Part shown: one piece after another, positions 1-10,473 of the stretch | How positions within the stretch are numbered: the stretch's first letter is position 1 | Layout: every line of letters begins with the position of its first letter | NCBI RefSeq assembly: GCF_009905375.1 | Contig: NC_133649.1 | Span: 234,946,201-235,010,200, forward strand | Direction of reading: 5' to 3' | DNA from: Apium graveolens | Lineage: Eukaryota > Streptophyta > Magnoliopsida > Apiales > Apiaceae | Length of the DNA: 64,000 nucleotides | Made by a program: the position numbers and the translations under genes | The notes under the pieces: generated by a model | What the model saw: the letters and a program-made list of their open reading frames with translations, nothing else | Told to the model about the DNA's origin: nothing | Databases searched by the model: none

Positions 1-1600
1 CGAACAAGAATTTTTAAAAAAATAGAAATCATTCTAGACAAGAATCTACAAGGAACCCGTGTTAACCGTAATTTGACTACTATAAAAACACACGATAAAA
101 AATCTAATTTTTTTTTAAAAAATTACACATCTCAAAAATTAGTAGGTAATATCATCCGTACGGTTGGATCGTTGAACAATAATTTAAAAAAAAATAGAAT
201 CAGCACTCGGGACAAGACTTGGTTATAGGAACCCGTGTTGACCGTAATTTGACTATTATAAAAACACACGATATAAAATCTAAAATTTTTAAAAAAATTT
301 ACACATTTTTAAAATGAGTAGGTATCATCATCCGTATGGTTGGATCGTTGAACAAGAATTTTAAAAAAATAGAATAATCACTCGGGACAATACTAGGTAA
401 CAAGAACCCGTGTTGACCGTAATTTGACTATTAAAAAAGCACGTGATATAAAATCTAAATTTTTTTAAAAAAATTTAAATATCTCTAATATTAGAAGGTA
501 ACATCATCCATACGGTTGAATCGTTGAACAAGAATTTTAAGAAAATAAAATCACCACTCGGGACAAGTCTTGGTTATAGGAACACGTGTTGACCGTAGTT
601 TGACTATTATAAAAACACACGATATAAAATCTAATTTTTAAAAAAAAAATTACAAATCTCAAAAATTAGTAGGTAATATCATCTGTTCGGTTGGATCGTT
701 GAACAAGAATTTAAAAAAAAATAGAATCACCACTCGGGACAAGACTTGGTTATAGGAACCCGTGTTGACCGTAATTTGACTATTATAAAAACATACGCTA
801 TAAAATCTAAATTTTTTTAAAAAAATTACACATTTTTAAAATCAGTAGGTATCATCATCTGTATGGTTGGATCGTTGAACAAAAATTTTAAAAAATAGAA
901 TAATCACTCGGGACAATACTAGGTAACAGGAACCTGTGTTGACCGTAATTTAACTATTAAAAAAGCACGTGATATAAAATCTAAATTTTTTTAAAAAAAA
1001 TTTAAATATCTCTAAAATTAGAAGGTAACATCATCCGTACGGTTGGATCGTTAAACAAGAATTTTAAGAAAATAGAATAATCACTCGGGACAATACTAGG
1101 TAACAAGAACCCGTGTTGACCATAATTTGACTATTAAAAAAGCACGTGATATAAAATCTATTTTTTTTAAAAAAAATTAAACATCTCTAAAATTAGAAGG
1201 TAACATCATCCGTACGGTTGGATCATTGAACAAGAATTTTAAGAAAATAGAATCACCACTCAGGACAAGTCTTGGTTATAGGAACCTGTGTTGACTGTAA
1301 TTTGACTATTATAAAAACATACGATATAAAATCTAAGTTTTTTAAAAAACATTTAGACATCTCTAAAATTAGTAGGTATCATCATCCGTATGGTTGGATC
1401 GTTGAACAAAAGTTTTTAAAAAATAGAATCACCACCCGGAACAAGACTACGTAATGTGAACCCGTGTGCACCGGGGTTTGACTATTAAAAAAGCACGTGA
1501 TATAACATTTTTTTTTAAAAAAAATACACATCTCTAAAACTAGTAGGGAACAAAATCCGTACGGTTGGATCAATTAAAAATTATTTTAAAAAATTAGAAC
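1..1600. repeat. Tandem satellite array, ~176-bp monomer
   Basis: About nine head-to-tail copies of an AT-rich unit. The anchor GGTTGGATCGTTGAACAA recurs with its first base near 161, 337, 513, 688, 864, 1040, 1215, 1391 and 1562, giving periods of 175-176 bp and 171 bp for the last. Each unit also holds CACTCGGGACAA, CCCGTGTTGACCGTAATTTG and a run of T/A tracts. Monomers differ by scattered substitutions and 1-2 bp length changes in the A/T tracts. The array runs off the left edge and decays after about 1575. The length is nucleosome-scale, as in many plant centromeric, subtelomeric and interstitial satellites; which of these applies cannot be told here. Short reading frames inside it are not genes. 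Confidence 0.95.
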
Positions 1601-1604
1601 ATGA

Positions 1605-2157
1605 ATATAACAAATAAATTTTAAGAACAGTACAATAACTAACGCAACACTAAATAACCTATTGCAACACCAGAAAGCAATTGCAACGCCTGAAGTGCCA
1701 CGTCAGCTCCCACGTCAGCAAGTGGGTCCCACTGTGTGCCACGTCAGCGTGCCATATCAGCATTTTGGGCCCCCATGTGGGTCCCACTGATGCCACGTTA
1801 GCATGCTGACGTGGCATGGCATGCCACATCACCAGTGGGCCCCATATGTGGGGCGAAAATGCTGACGTGGCATGACACGTTAGCATGCCATGTCAGCACC
1901 TGTGGGTCCCCAGCATGCCACCTCAGATTTATTTTCCAAATCAGCATTTATTAAATAAAAAAAAATATCTAATGCAACACTATTACCTCTACTGTTGCAT
2001 GCTGCGCAACACTAACAATTATTAGCAACGGTAGCTTCAATGTAATGCAACGTTTTCACCACTGTTTTGCAATAAACTGAAAATTTTGTTGATAATGCAA
2101 TGCTTTTCGTGCAACGCTGGATAAAAATAGTTGCCTATGTGTACTTTTGGCGTAGTG
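1605..2157. mobile_element. CACTA-like DNA transposon terminal fragment
   Basis: Read on the minus strand from 2157, the sequence begins CACTACGCCAAAA, which fits the terminal inverted repeat of plant CACTA (En/Spm-like) elements. Behind it is a dense set of short subterminal motifs of TGCAAC(A/G) type in both orientations between about 1640 and 2120, as expected of CACTA ends where the transposase binds. No matching terminus or 3-bp target duplication was found on the satellite side, and no transposase is present. It therefore looks like one end of a truncated or non-autonomous element. The call rests on the terminus plus subterminal repeats only. Confidence 0.55.
1680..1925. repeat. GC-rich cluster of TGCCACGTCAGC motifs in both orientations
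   Basis: Inside the CACTA-like end, the motif (T)GCCACGTCAGC and its complement GCTGACGTGGCA recur several times in exact or near form, with copies of GTGGGTCCCAC and GGGCCCC. The block is strikingly GC-rich against AT-rich surroundings. The ACGT core resembles bZIP/ABRE-type sites, but a transposase-binding or structural role in the transposon end is the simpler reading. Confidence 0.7.
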
Positions 2158-2178
2158 AGAGATACGGATGGATGACAT

Positions 2179-2418
2179 TTAATTCTTCTTCCTACTTTCA
2201 ACAAAGAGAACAGCAAGACGAATGATTTTCTCCTGCTGTTTAAGAATACGGAGATGAACTTCTCTTTGGAAAGATAACAAATCATTTTTAATGTTGTCTG
2301 AAAGTTAAATCCAAATGTCGAAAGGAATGTTGTTGATAGGATATGAAGTCGGAATTCCATTTCTAATAATGGTCACGGTGTCTGTGCCATAGTAGTAAAA
2401 CCAACTAAAATGTGCCAT
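2179..2418 (-). pseudogene. Small hypothetical reading frame with one in-frame stop
   Basis: From an ATG at 2418 the minus strand gives 79 codons ending with TAA at 2179-2181, broken by one in-frame TAA (codon 38, 2305-2307). The N-terminal part is aromatic-rich (WFYYYG); the C-terminal part is a plausible amphipathic helix rich in K, R, E, Q and L. I do not recognise a family. It sits downstream of the Sirevirus pol, where Sireviruses can carry an extra envelope-like frame, and only about 20 bp from the CACTA-like terminus. It could be a remnant of either element or chance. Confidence 0.3.
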
Positions 2419-3848
2419 TGTTTGAGAGAAATGAAAAGATGTGATTTTACTGAAGGATGATCAGTCATTTAAATAGCCAATGGAATACCAAGGGACGCGA
2501 GGACTATTTAACGATTAAGAGTAAAAATAATGATGCCTCGTTTCCCTAGACCGATGTATAATAATAACAGTCAGTAAAAAGTTAAAGCAAGAGTTAATGA
2601 GCACGTAAAAGAAACAATAATTACTGTGCACATGCAGTTTTTCAAGACAAACACGTTTATCACTAACCCATAATGATTATGACTATTTTTATCTTACCCA
2701 AATATATTCTGATTTAAATATGACTGTTTCAGTTTTTACCACAAATAAGTCAAGTAAAAAATAATGCCACGTAAGCATCAAGAATTCCATCAGGATTTAA
2801 TATCAGAACTTCACTTATATCAGATTTTAACAGTCATCAGAATATGGCTTCTGAACTCAAAAAGTGAATATCTTTTTATGTGATTCTTCATACAAATACT
2901 GACTTGTTTCCTTCAGAGTTTAATCATCAGAACTTCCATCAGAACTTGTCCTCAGAATTTATGCAAATAACACTTAACTGTTTGTCAAAAACAACTTAAT
3001 CACCACAATAATTTTCATCATTCATATGGAGTGAAAGTGTGTGCATTCAGCAAAATATCAGATAAAGATTAAAGTCTGATAAACTTCAGTACATCTTAGA
3101 AATAAGGCATAACTAAGAAAAGTGCTTAAAATCTGTCATCAATCATGAAGACTACTATAGAACAAATTTATGCATGAATCCACCTCAACTGTTTGTGCTC
3201 ATGTTATGCATCTTTTGAAATTCCTTTTTAAAGTGGCTTCTCAGTGTAAGTGAGTCACGACTGCTTATCAGAATTTATGCTGTTGTCATAGTATTTCTCC
3301 AGTAACCAGAGAATGTGAAAAGTCACCAAGAAAATTTATTTGCTTTTCTAATGCATATTACTTAATACCAGCAATGCACTTGGGTCTTCCCTTCCACATA
3401 TTTACTCTAGATCTCAAAGGAGTACCTGACTTTTTTTTTCTTTTCTTTTGATAAGTGAGGCTTATCAGCATTTAGTTCATCCTTAAGATTTACTGACATC
3501 GGAATTTAACAGATAAGAAGCAAGAATCTAGTTTGTGACTTAGTAATAAGATACACAAAGTAACTTGACTAAGCTCAAAATCAGAATTTCCCTGTGTTAA
3601 TGAGTTTCCACATAAACAACTAATTCAAACATGGGATTTCTAGTAAGTTAAAGACTATTAGGTCAACATCTAGTACAAATATCCTCATTGGATTGAATAG
3701 TCACAGAACATTCAAAATACTATCAGAGTTTAAAGATCCACATCAGATAACAATCAGTATTTAATGAATTTCAATTAAAGAACAGATTTCATGAAGATAA
3801 GACAATCTGTAAACACTGATCATAAAGTCTGATGCATGAGAACAAAAA
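2419..3848 (-). other. Non-coding region downstream of Sirevirus pol
   Basis: This AT-rich stretch has no convincing gene. It contains many copies of (A)TCAGAACTT/TCAGAATTT-type words, for example around 2800-2950 and 3720-3780. Similar words occur in the Sirevirus LTR near 49170-49260. It probably represents the 3' non-coding or LTR-proximal part of the minus-strand Sirevirus. The start of its 3' LTR (the TGTTAGGTCACAC seen at 48741) was not found here, so the element seems truncated on this side. Confidence 0.45.
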
Positions 3849-3949
3849 CTAAGCAGATTTAGAGAAAGAACCTGAAACCATTCCAAGTCCATTTACCAGT
3901 CTTGTAAAAGTAGCTTCACATAGTGGTTTGGTGAAGATATCTGCTAGTT
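3849..3949 (-). pseudogene. Sirevirus pol C-terminus (end of RNase H)
   Basis: The minus strand encodes the typical Copia pol terminus QQLADIFTKPL followed by about 23 residues and a TAG stop at 3849-3851. This is the last piece of the pol whose main part lies at 30909-32297. The Tekay-A insertion separates them exactly within the DQQL codons. The upstream part carries its own stop, so the joined frame would still be broken. Confidence 0.9.
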
Positions 3950-3954
3950 GTTGA
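3950..3954. repeat. Target-site duplication of Tekay-A, left copy (GTTGA)
   Basis: GTTGA precedes the TGTAATAACTCG start of the 5' LTR and recurs at 30911-30915, two bases after the CA end of the 3' LTR. The extra TA on the right means that either the LTR end or the duplication is off by two bases. Confidence 0.75.
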
Positions 3955-6900
3955 TGTAATAACTCGAATTTTTGAGACCTTGTAAAACGTTTAATGAATA
4001 GTAACCCTGACAGACGGGAAAAACTTTTGAGCCCACAATATGTAGTGCATGAGGAAATGAGTTTCAGAGTTGATATTACGATTTTACGTACTAAATGAGT
4101 GTATGCAAACGCTATTAGTTTTCGAAGAAAATGAACTTTGAAAAATGACCGTATTTACGACTCATCGAGGATTACGGGAAGCACAATATAATTACGAGAT
4201 TAAAACCCTAAGGATTTATATTCAAGTATAATAATTTAAAATATAAGGAATAAATACGAAAGGAATTACGTCGTGAACCATTTACGAGTAAGTATTACGA
4301 AAATGTTTAAGCAAACGAACGAACGCGGTAAACGATTAAATAAAATGTAACACACTAACTAAACCATGGTAAGAAAGTAACCATGGTTAATTCATCAAAT
4401 AGTGAGCTAACCATAGGATGATCAAGCTAGCTAGCAAAATAGTGTGCTAAGGAAGCTAACCCATGTAGTTAGCTTGTAACCTAGCAAGCTACTTAGATTT
4501 TGTCCCCAAGATTTGCAACAAGAATAAACCTAGGATTCAACCTAGGAGAATAAAAATCAAGGAAAGATATCACCCCCATTTCCTAGAAGCAACCTAGAGA
4601 AGCAACCAAGAGAAGCAACCAAGATGAGCAAGTATAAATACCCCCATTCACATTGTTCCATTCGGCCCTTGAAGAAAAAAAAAGAGGAAATCCAAATTCA
4701 AATCTCAAAATCTAGCCATGATAAAATCATCCCATTAATTTTAAAGCCTCCTAGCAATTAAACTAAGGTAATAAAATTCTTTCATCTCTTTTTATCAAGG
4801 TTTGATGGGTGAAATAAAATCAAGAAAGTCACTAGTGAATAGTATGAATAGTAACTTCTCTTTGGTTTCTTGATTTCAATGGTGGTTTTAGGTTCCAAAA
4901 ATCATACCGAGCACTTCCAAGCCTCCACCATCCTCAAGAACACATCTCAAGATTTCAATAAAGGTAAAAATCTTTGGCCCAACTTTATTTAAGATTCATC
5001 TTAAAATCCATTTAGTATGTAGTAGTAAACGTAGTTCAATGAGTGGTATTGCTAAAATCTTGGTGTTTAAGTTAAGTAGATTTAAGGTTGATTGTTGTTG
5101 CCTCAAGAACATGATGTTCTTGAGAGGAGTTTGTGTGTTGATTATGGAATGATGATTGTTGGTGGTTGTGTTAAGAGTTAGGGCATAAACGAAACCCCGA
5201 TCGTAAACGTAACTCTGTTAAAACCAACAAATCGTAACTTTAAGTTTTTGCAGAAAGTTCAGAAGTTTTAAACTGTAGTTTCTTGAAAATTAATCCTTTT
5301 TAGGATATAAATGTTATAAGGATCGTTTAGGCACTTGAATCACTTGATTCCGATTTACGGATCAGAAGTTATGGCCGTTTTACTAAAAGTGATTTACGCG
5401 ACAAAAACTGCTACGAATTACGAACTTTGAAAATATAAAGGATCGACTTAAAAGTGTTCATAAATCATGAAATTTTTACAGAGAGTAAAATATTTAGTTT
5501 CTTAATTTCCATAAAAATTTCAAGTGAAACTAATGATTTCTCAATTTTAGAAAAATACCGGAGCCGAGACCGCGCGAGTAGAAACCGTAAGAATCCATAA
5601 GCGGAGCCGACGACGATAATGAGAATAAACCTATGATACTTAGAAAAATGAAGTGACCATAATGTGAATAATGACTTAAAGGAATAATAAGGGTAGTATA
5701 AGTTGAGAGGGTGCATAATAAGTAGCACATGAGTGCGAGTCGCTGTAAATTAGAACGGGACCTAACGAAGTGAACTGTGTTTATGGTTATAGATTTCCGA
5801 GCGGAACCTAGAGCATCCTCCACCTCGAGATACCCAGGCAAGTTTACGAACCCAACTACATTTACTGTTGTGTTGTGAAAGGATTGTTTTATTATCATTG
5901 CATAAATACCATGTTTGCCATGATACGTAGTTGTTGAATTTTCGCATAATCTAGCGATGTTGTACGATAAGTATATATCGTGAAATGTTTATTCCGCTAT
6001 AAGCGTGACATATTATATAAGACCGAGAGTCGGTCGGGATTTAAGATAAACCCAGGAATTATTGCGGTGATATTATAGGGTGATTATTCCATAGTAGTAC
6101 GTTTTAAAGGGACTCATCGTCCATTTACGAAACATTTAAATACCTCAAACTTTTATTAAAATGATTTCCCAACGAACATATTACCTCAACTATATTTTAT
6201 GGTTCGAATAATAAATACTATATACTTATTCCTTTATTACGGGAGTAGTATACTCCAACGAATATTTATTTCAAACCCGATTAATCATTATAGATTATTA
6301 ATTATGTAGACACAAACTAGTTGAGGAATATTATTTTAAATATTCTTTTAGAGAGTAAACTCATTCGAGGTTTAATTATTTATCGACTACTAATTAATTA
6401 TTTATTATTCTTAAAGGGTTTATTATTGATTTAAAAATCATAGATCCAGATTTAAAATATACTTCCTGATTTCAGAATATCATTCGAATAATTTCAGATC
6501 GTCGGTGAATATTATCCCGACTTATTTAATATTTAAATATAGTTTCAAGGAGAAACGTTTCCCTCTTATTTATCTGTTGACAACGGTCAACTCACATCTT
6601 TAGTACTTTCTCCGAAAATCTCGGAAGTACATATATACATATATACACTTATATCTTAGTGAGATAAGTTGTTCTATCAACAAGCAAAACGCTTGGAAAA
6701 CTTCGATGTGGTTCGAGTTCTCGAGATATGATAGAATTCTTTTTTTAAATAAAAAGGACAAGGGAGGGGTAGACTCTGGTACTATGTGTGCTAGATGGAC
6801 TACCAAAGGTACCGCAGGCGAAGGTACTCAGTGTACTCAAGAACTTGTGAAGTATGTGTATACCCAAAAATGGGACACGTAGCCCGAATGCGGAAAGGGT

Positions 6901-7709
6901 GATAACCGAGATACGAAGGTGTCGTCCTTCTACTAGTAGAAAAGGTTACTATTATCGTATTACGACTGATCATCGTATACGGTGGCTCCAATGAGTGTCC
7001 TAATTCTTCCAGTTAGAATTGAGATGCAATACCGTAACCCAAGCCTAGGTGCTGGGATTACTATTAAGGTTTTCGCAGGATATTAAAATCCCTTAAAGAA
7101 TTGTTTTCATAAGAAGGTGTGTATCACCAAGGAAAACTATTTTTGAATAAAACATAATTATCATATATGATGTTATCATACAGTCATTTTCATACTTTAC
7201 ATTATTATGCTGGGCATTATAGCTCACACTTGTTTTCTTAAATTGACACAACATAACAGTGAATCAAGATGCCTGCCATGAGAACCACAGCCAGGAAACG
7301 GGTAGAAAATGGCCAGCTGTTCCGTAGATTGTTTGGTGCTGTACCACAGGTAGTCCGAATAAGCTGGATTAGTTTTCAGTTGTTTTTAGTTCGGCTTATT
7401 TATAAGTATGACCTATGTAAGATAATAAACAAGAAACATATATTTGGCCGGAGGACTAGCGTTACTTAGAGGTTACTCCCCGGTAAAACTAAATTACTTT
7501 TGGGTTGTAATAATTATCACTTGATGGTTGAAAGTACTCTAGATATGATGGTTCTTTCCCAAGACAATAACCTGTAAGTGTATGTGTGTGTGTGATAAGT
7601 ATGGGGTCGTGAAGCGTGAGTATTTATATATTGTAGTGTGAGTTGTGTGGTTGTAAGAGTTTAGATGGCGTGGCCTCCGAGACTCCTGACCCCGGGTTTT
7701 GGGGCGCCA
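3955..7709 (+). repeat. Tekay-A 5' LTR (3755 bp)
   Basis: It starts TGTAATAACTCG and ends GGGGCGCCA just before the primer site. It matches 27805-30908 throughout except for a 652-bp block (about 5281-5932) that is absent from the 3' LTR. The deletion ends share GTAGTT. A TATAAATA promoter box lies at 4633-4640. Near 6930 it shares TCTACTAGTAGAAAAGGTTA with solo LTR-C, so the two families are related. The short frames within it are not genes. Confidence 0.95.
4633..4640 (+). promoter_or_regulatory. Probable TATA box of Tekay-A 5' LTR
   Basis: TATAAATA followed by CCCC, conserved at the same place in the 3' LTR (28482-28489). It is about 680 bp into the LTR, a plausible U3/R boundary for a long LTR. 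The call is by motif only. Confidence 0.6.
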
Positions 7710-7715
7710 CCGAAA

Positions 7716-7729
7716 TGGTACCAGAGCCT
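7716..7729 (+). other. Tekay-A primer-binding site (initiator tRNA-Met)
   Basis: TGGTACCAGAGCCT lies six bases after the 5' LTR and matches the complement of the plant initiator tRNA-Met 3' end (TGGTATCAGAGC) with one change. This is where minus-strand DNA synthesis would be primed. Confidence 0.85.
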
Positions 7730-7948
7730 TAGGTTATCAAATCTTGGAAACGATAGGACATAAAATACATAGACATAGGAATAATAAAATAATCAATTAG
7801 AGCTCAAGTCGAGTTCGTCGTCAGGCTACACGGGTGGTCTTGACAGTTTTACCCTCAAGGGAATTCCAACTTCAAGTTAGTAACACATTGCCTATTGTGT
7901 CAGGTACTAGTGGAGCCTAGGAGGGAGATTGATCCTGTTGATGATGTC

Positions 7949-8557
7949 ATGGTCCCTGAGCGTGACCCTATTCCCGAGCCAGAGAGCCCACGCATGGATG
8001 ATTCAGATGATAACCCTACTGAGGATGTCCTAGAGGAGGAGACTAACCTTCATGTCCCCATAGCTAATGGCGTAGTCTGGAGGGATGTAGAGATGTACCC
8101 TCACCCGACTATTCGTTCTCCTACACCACCCCTAGGGATTCAGAGCCTTATGCCCTATAAAGATGATGATGAGGAGGGGGCGATACGTGCACATATCCAC
8201 GAGGTTTATGACATATCCTCTAGCGACCCAGATTCACCTCTACCAACATCGGCGACCATGCATGTAGCCGTACACGACTGGATAGTGGGTCAGCTTAACG
8301 CTGAGATCACTGCGGCATCTACTCATATTGTGGAGTTACGCCAGGCACTGACAGCTAAGAGAGCCACCCGACTAGGATACCCAGGGGATTTTAGAGCTGG
8401 TTCCCCAGCCATAGCCCGCAGAGAGATCGAGCTCCGTACCAGGGTTCAGATGAGGATGACAGCGGTTGGAGGATACATCCCGATAGTTGATGCAGAGCTG
8501 ATATTGGCAGGAGTGATGAGGAGGGTGCATGACCTCACTCGCAGTGATAGTGACTGA
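7949..8557 (+). CDS. Extra reading frame between primer site and gag of Tekay-A
   Basis: An uninterrupted frame of 202 codons from the first ATG (7949) to TGA at 8555-8557; the frame is open back to 7844 without an ATG. The N-terminal third is acidic and proline-rich (repeated P, E, D and S). The C-terminal half looks helical and basic, with many R, A and L residues. No known domain is recognised. Tekay-F has a frame in the same position (53362-53875, starting MADS, also proline-rich first and arginine/leucine-rich later), and Tekay-E keeps a start (MADP, 42307-42360). Position and composition suggest an accessory protein of this chromovirus group, translated from the leader upstream of gag. 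It is striking that this frame has no stops while gag next to it has two. Function is unknown. Confidence 0.55.
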   Translation: MVPERDPIPEPESPRMDDSDDNPTEDVLEEETNLHVPIANGVVWRDVEMYPHPTIRSPTPPLGIQSLMPYKDDDEEGAIRAHIHEVYDISSSDPDSPLPTSATMHVAVHDWIVGQLNAEITAASTHIVELRQALTAKRATRLGYPGDFRAGSPAIARREIELRTRVQMRMTAVGGYIPIVDAELILAGVMRRVHDLTRSDSD

Positions 8558-8927
8558 GGGACTAGTGACTAGATATGGACCTTGAAGAAGGCTGGGTGAC
8601 TTGTCACCAATTTTGATAGGATAGCTAGTAGTAGATAGCATTCCTAGCCCTTCAGGGTACATGGCTTATGTATTTTCATTTCAGTATTCAGTACTAGTAG
8701 TGATGTATTGTAATCAGGCATGTATGAACTCAGCTAGTTGTTTCATCCCCCAAGATATAAATGGGAGATCTTATTAATATATATCTAAGCAGTTATTAAG
8801 AAATTGATGTCTATATTATTGCACTTTATAAAAACCTGCTAGGTAATAAATAACTTGCTTACATATGAATAAAATAATCCAACTGTTATAATTATAACTA
8901 TGTTGACCAATTTTCATTATCAGAACA
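8558..8927 (+). other. Spacer between leader frame and gag of Tekay-A
   Basis: 370 bp of AT-rich sequence with no reading frame. It could hold splice or initiation signals that let gag be translated downstream of the leader frame; none could be identified with confidence. Confidence 0.4.
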
Positions 8928-10473
8928 ATGCCATCCCGTAGAAGAGGAACCAGGGCACAACCCGTAGAATCTGTTAACCAACAACTGAGTGAACCTGACC
9001 CTATAGTAAATGAGGAAAGTGAAGAAGACCTAGACTATAATAAATATGATGAGGAAGAATATGTAGAAGAAGAGGCTGAGGATACCCATCAGGGAGGGAA
9101 CCCCATGAATGAATTTATGGAACTGTTAAGAGCAAATCTGAACCAACAGCCTATTCCACCACAGCCACATGCTGCCCAACAGACTGCAGCTACTGCCTTT
9201 AGGACCTTCAAATCTCTCAAACCCCCAAAGTTTCTAGGATCGGGCGACCCCGTTGAAGCACAGGCCTGGCTCAAAGAAATAGAAAAGTCCTTCGAGATAC
9301 TAGGTGTTGAGGAATGACACAAGACTATTTTCGCTTCGTACATGCTGAAAGGAGAAGCTAACTACTGGTGGGAGTCCAAATGAAACCTAGAGACTGATGC
9401 TGTGATCCCATGGGATAGATTTACCCGACTGTTCTTAGACAAGTATTTCCCTAGGTTTATGGAGACCCAGATGGAGATTAAGTTTCTGGAGTTGAAACAG
9501 GATAAGATGACTGTAGCAGAATATGAGGTCAAATTTACTGAGTTGTCGAGATTTGTGCCTGAATTTGTGAACACCGAAGAGAAGAAAGCACGAAGGTTTC
9601 AGCTTGGTCTGAAACAGTGGATACAAAACCGAGTGGTAGTGTTAGAGCTGACAGTCTATGCCACCTTAGTACAGAAAGCCTCGATTGTTGAAGCTGGCAG
9701 TGAGCAGAGTGTAAAGGAAAAGGAAAATAGGAAGAGAAAGATAGGAAGCCAAGGAATAGGAACCGGGAATAGGAGCCTTCCGAGCAGGTTCGTCAGGGGA
9801 GCGGTGTCCCAACCTACACGAGGCCCCGGATTCAGAAAGGCCCCGAGTGAGAGTGTTGGCCAGGGCGGCGGACAATCTAGGGCCACATTTCATAGCCAAC
9901 CCCGCGCCCCAATACCAGAGTGTCAAACCTGTAAGAAGAGACACCTTGGAGAGTGTACCCAGACAAGAGCTCCTCTGAGATGTTACCAGTGTGACCAAAT
10001 TGGACACCTTGCCAACAACTGCACTGGACCCAATGTAACGTGTTTCCAATGTGGGAAGATAGGGCACATGAGAAAGGATTGTCCAACGTTGAAGCCCCCA
10101 GCCTCAGAGATGAGCAAAGCTGCCTCCAACCGACCCCCAGCTGCTAGGAACTTCAACATGACTGTTCAGGATCCTGTCCGAAACACCGACATGATAGCAG
10201 GTACCCTTTTGTTAAATTCCGAACATGCAAATGTCCTATTTAATTCTGGAGCAACCAAGTCTTTTATATCTCAAGATTTTGCTAAAAAGTTAAAACTTAA
10301 TGCCATACCCTTACGTGAGATATTACGAGTGGAAATAGCAAACAAAGAAATAATTCCTGTAAATCAAGTACACCCTAAGTGCAAGTTGAAATTAGAAGGG
10401 AAGATCTTCGAGGTTGACCTAATCCCATTCGCATTAGGAGAATTTGATGTAATCATAGGAATGGATTGGTTAT
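8928..10473 (+). pseudogene. Tekay-A gag and protease N-terminal part
   Basis: This is one frame from ATG 8928 to the Copia-B-family insertion at 10474. It is broken by TGA at codon 130 (9315-9317) and codon 152 (9381-9383). The product would be the capsid/nucleocapsid polyprotein running into the aspartic protease. The retrotransposon gag core (WLKEIEKSF ... ANYWWES ... LFLDKYFPRF ... EYEVKFTELSRFVPEFV) is followed by a basic linker, two CCHC zinc knuckles (CYQCDQIGHLANNC near codon 352, CFQCGKIGHMRKDC near codon 372), then the protease. The catalytic motif reads NSGAT (about codon 439) where DSGAT is expected, so the active-site aspartate is lost. The frame ends at GMDWL, where the LTR begins. 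Confidence 0.93.

Noticed and set aside
1..1600. Possible CRISPR-like array
   Set aside because: The units are contiguous ~176-bp monomers without unique spacers, in plant DNA; this is a satellite.
1659..1886. 75-codon minus-strand frame rich in WHA repeats
   Set aside because: Its repeats are just the translated TGCCACGTCAGC motif cluster.
5465..5947. Overlapping minus-strand frames of 61-122 codons
   Set aside because: They lie inside the 652-bp segment of the Tekay-A 5' LTR and have no domain; lost in the 3' LTR copy.
7574..7593. GT-dinucleotide run, also near 30778-30792
   Set aside because: A short microsatellite in the Tekay-A LTR that differs slightly between copies; of no further interest.
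9656..10086. Overlapping minus-strand frames opposite Tekay-A gag
   Set aside because: They are shadows of a strongly coding plus strand with zinc knuckles.
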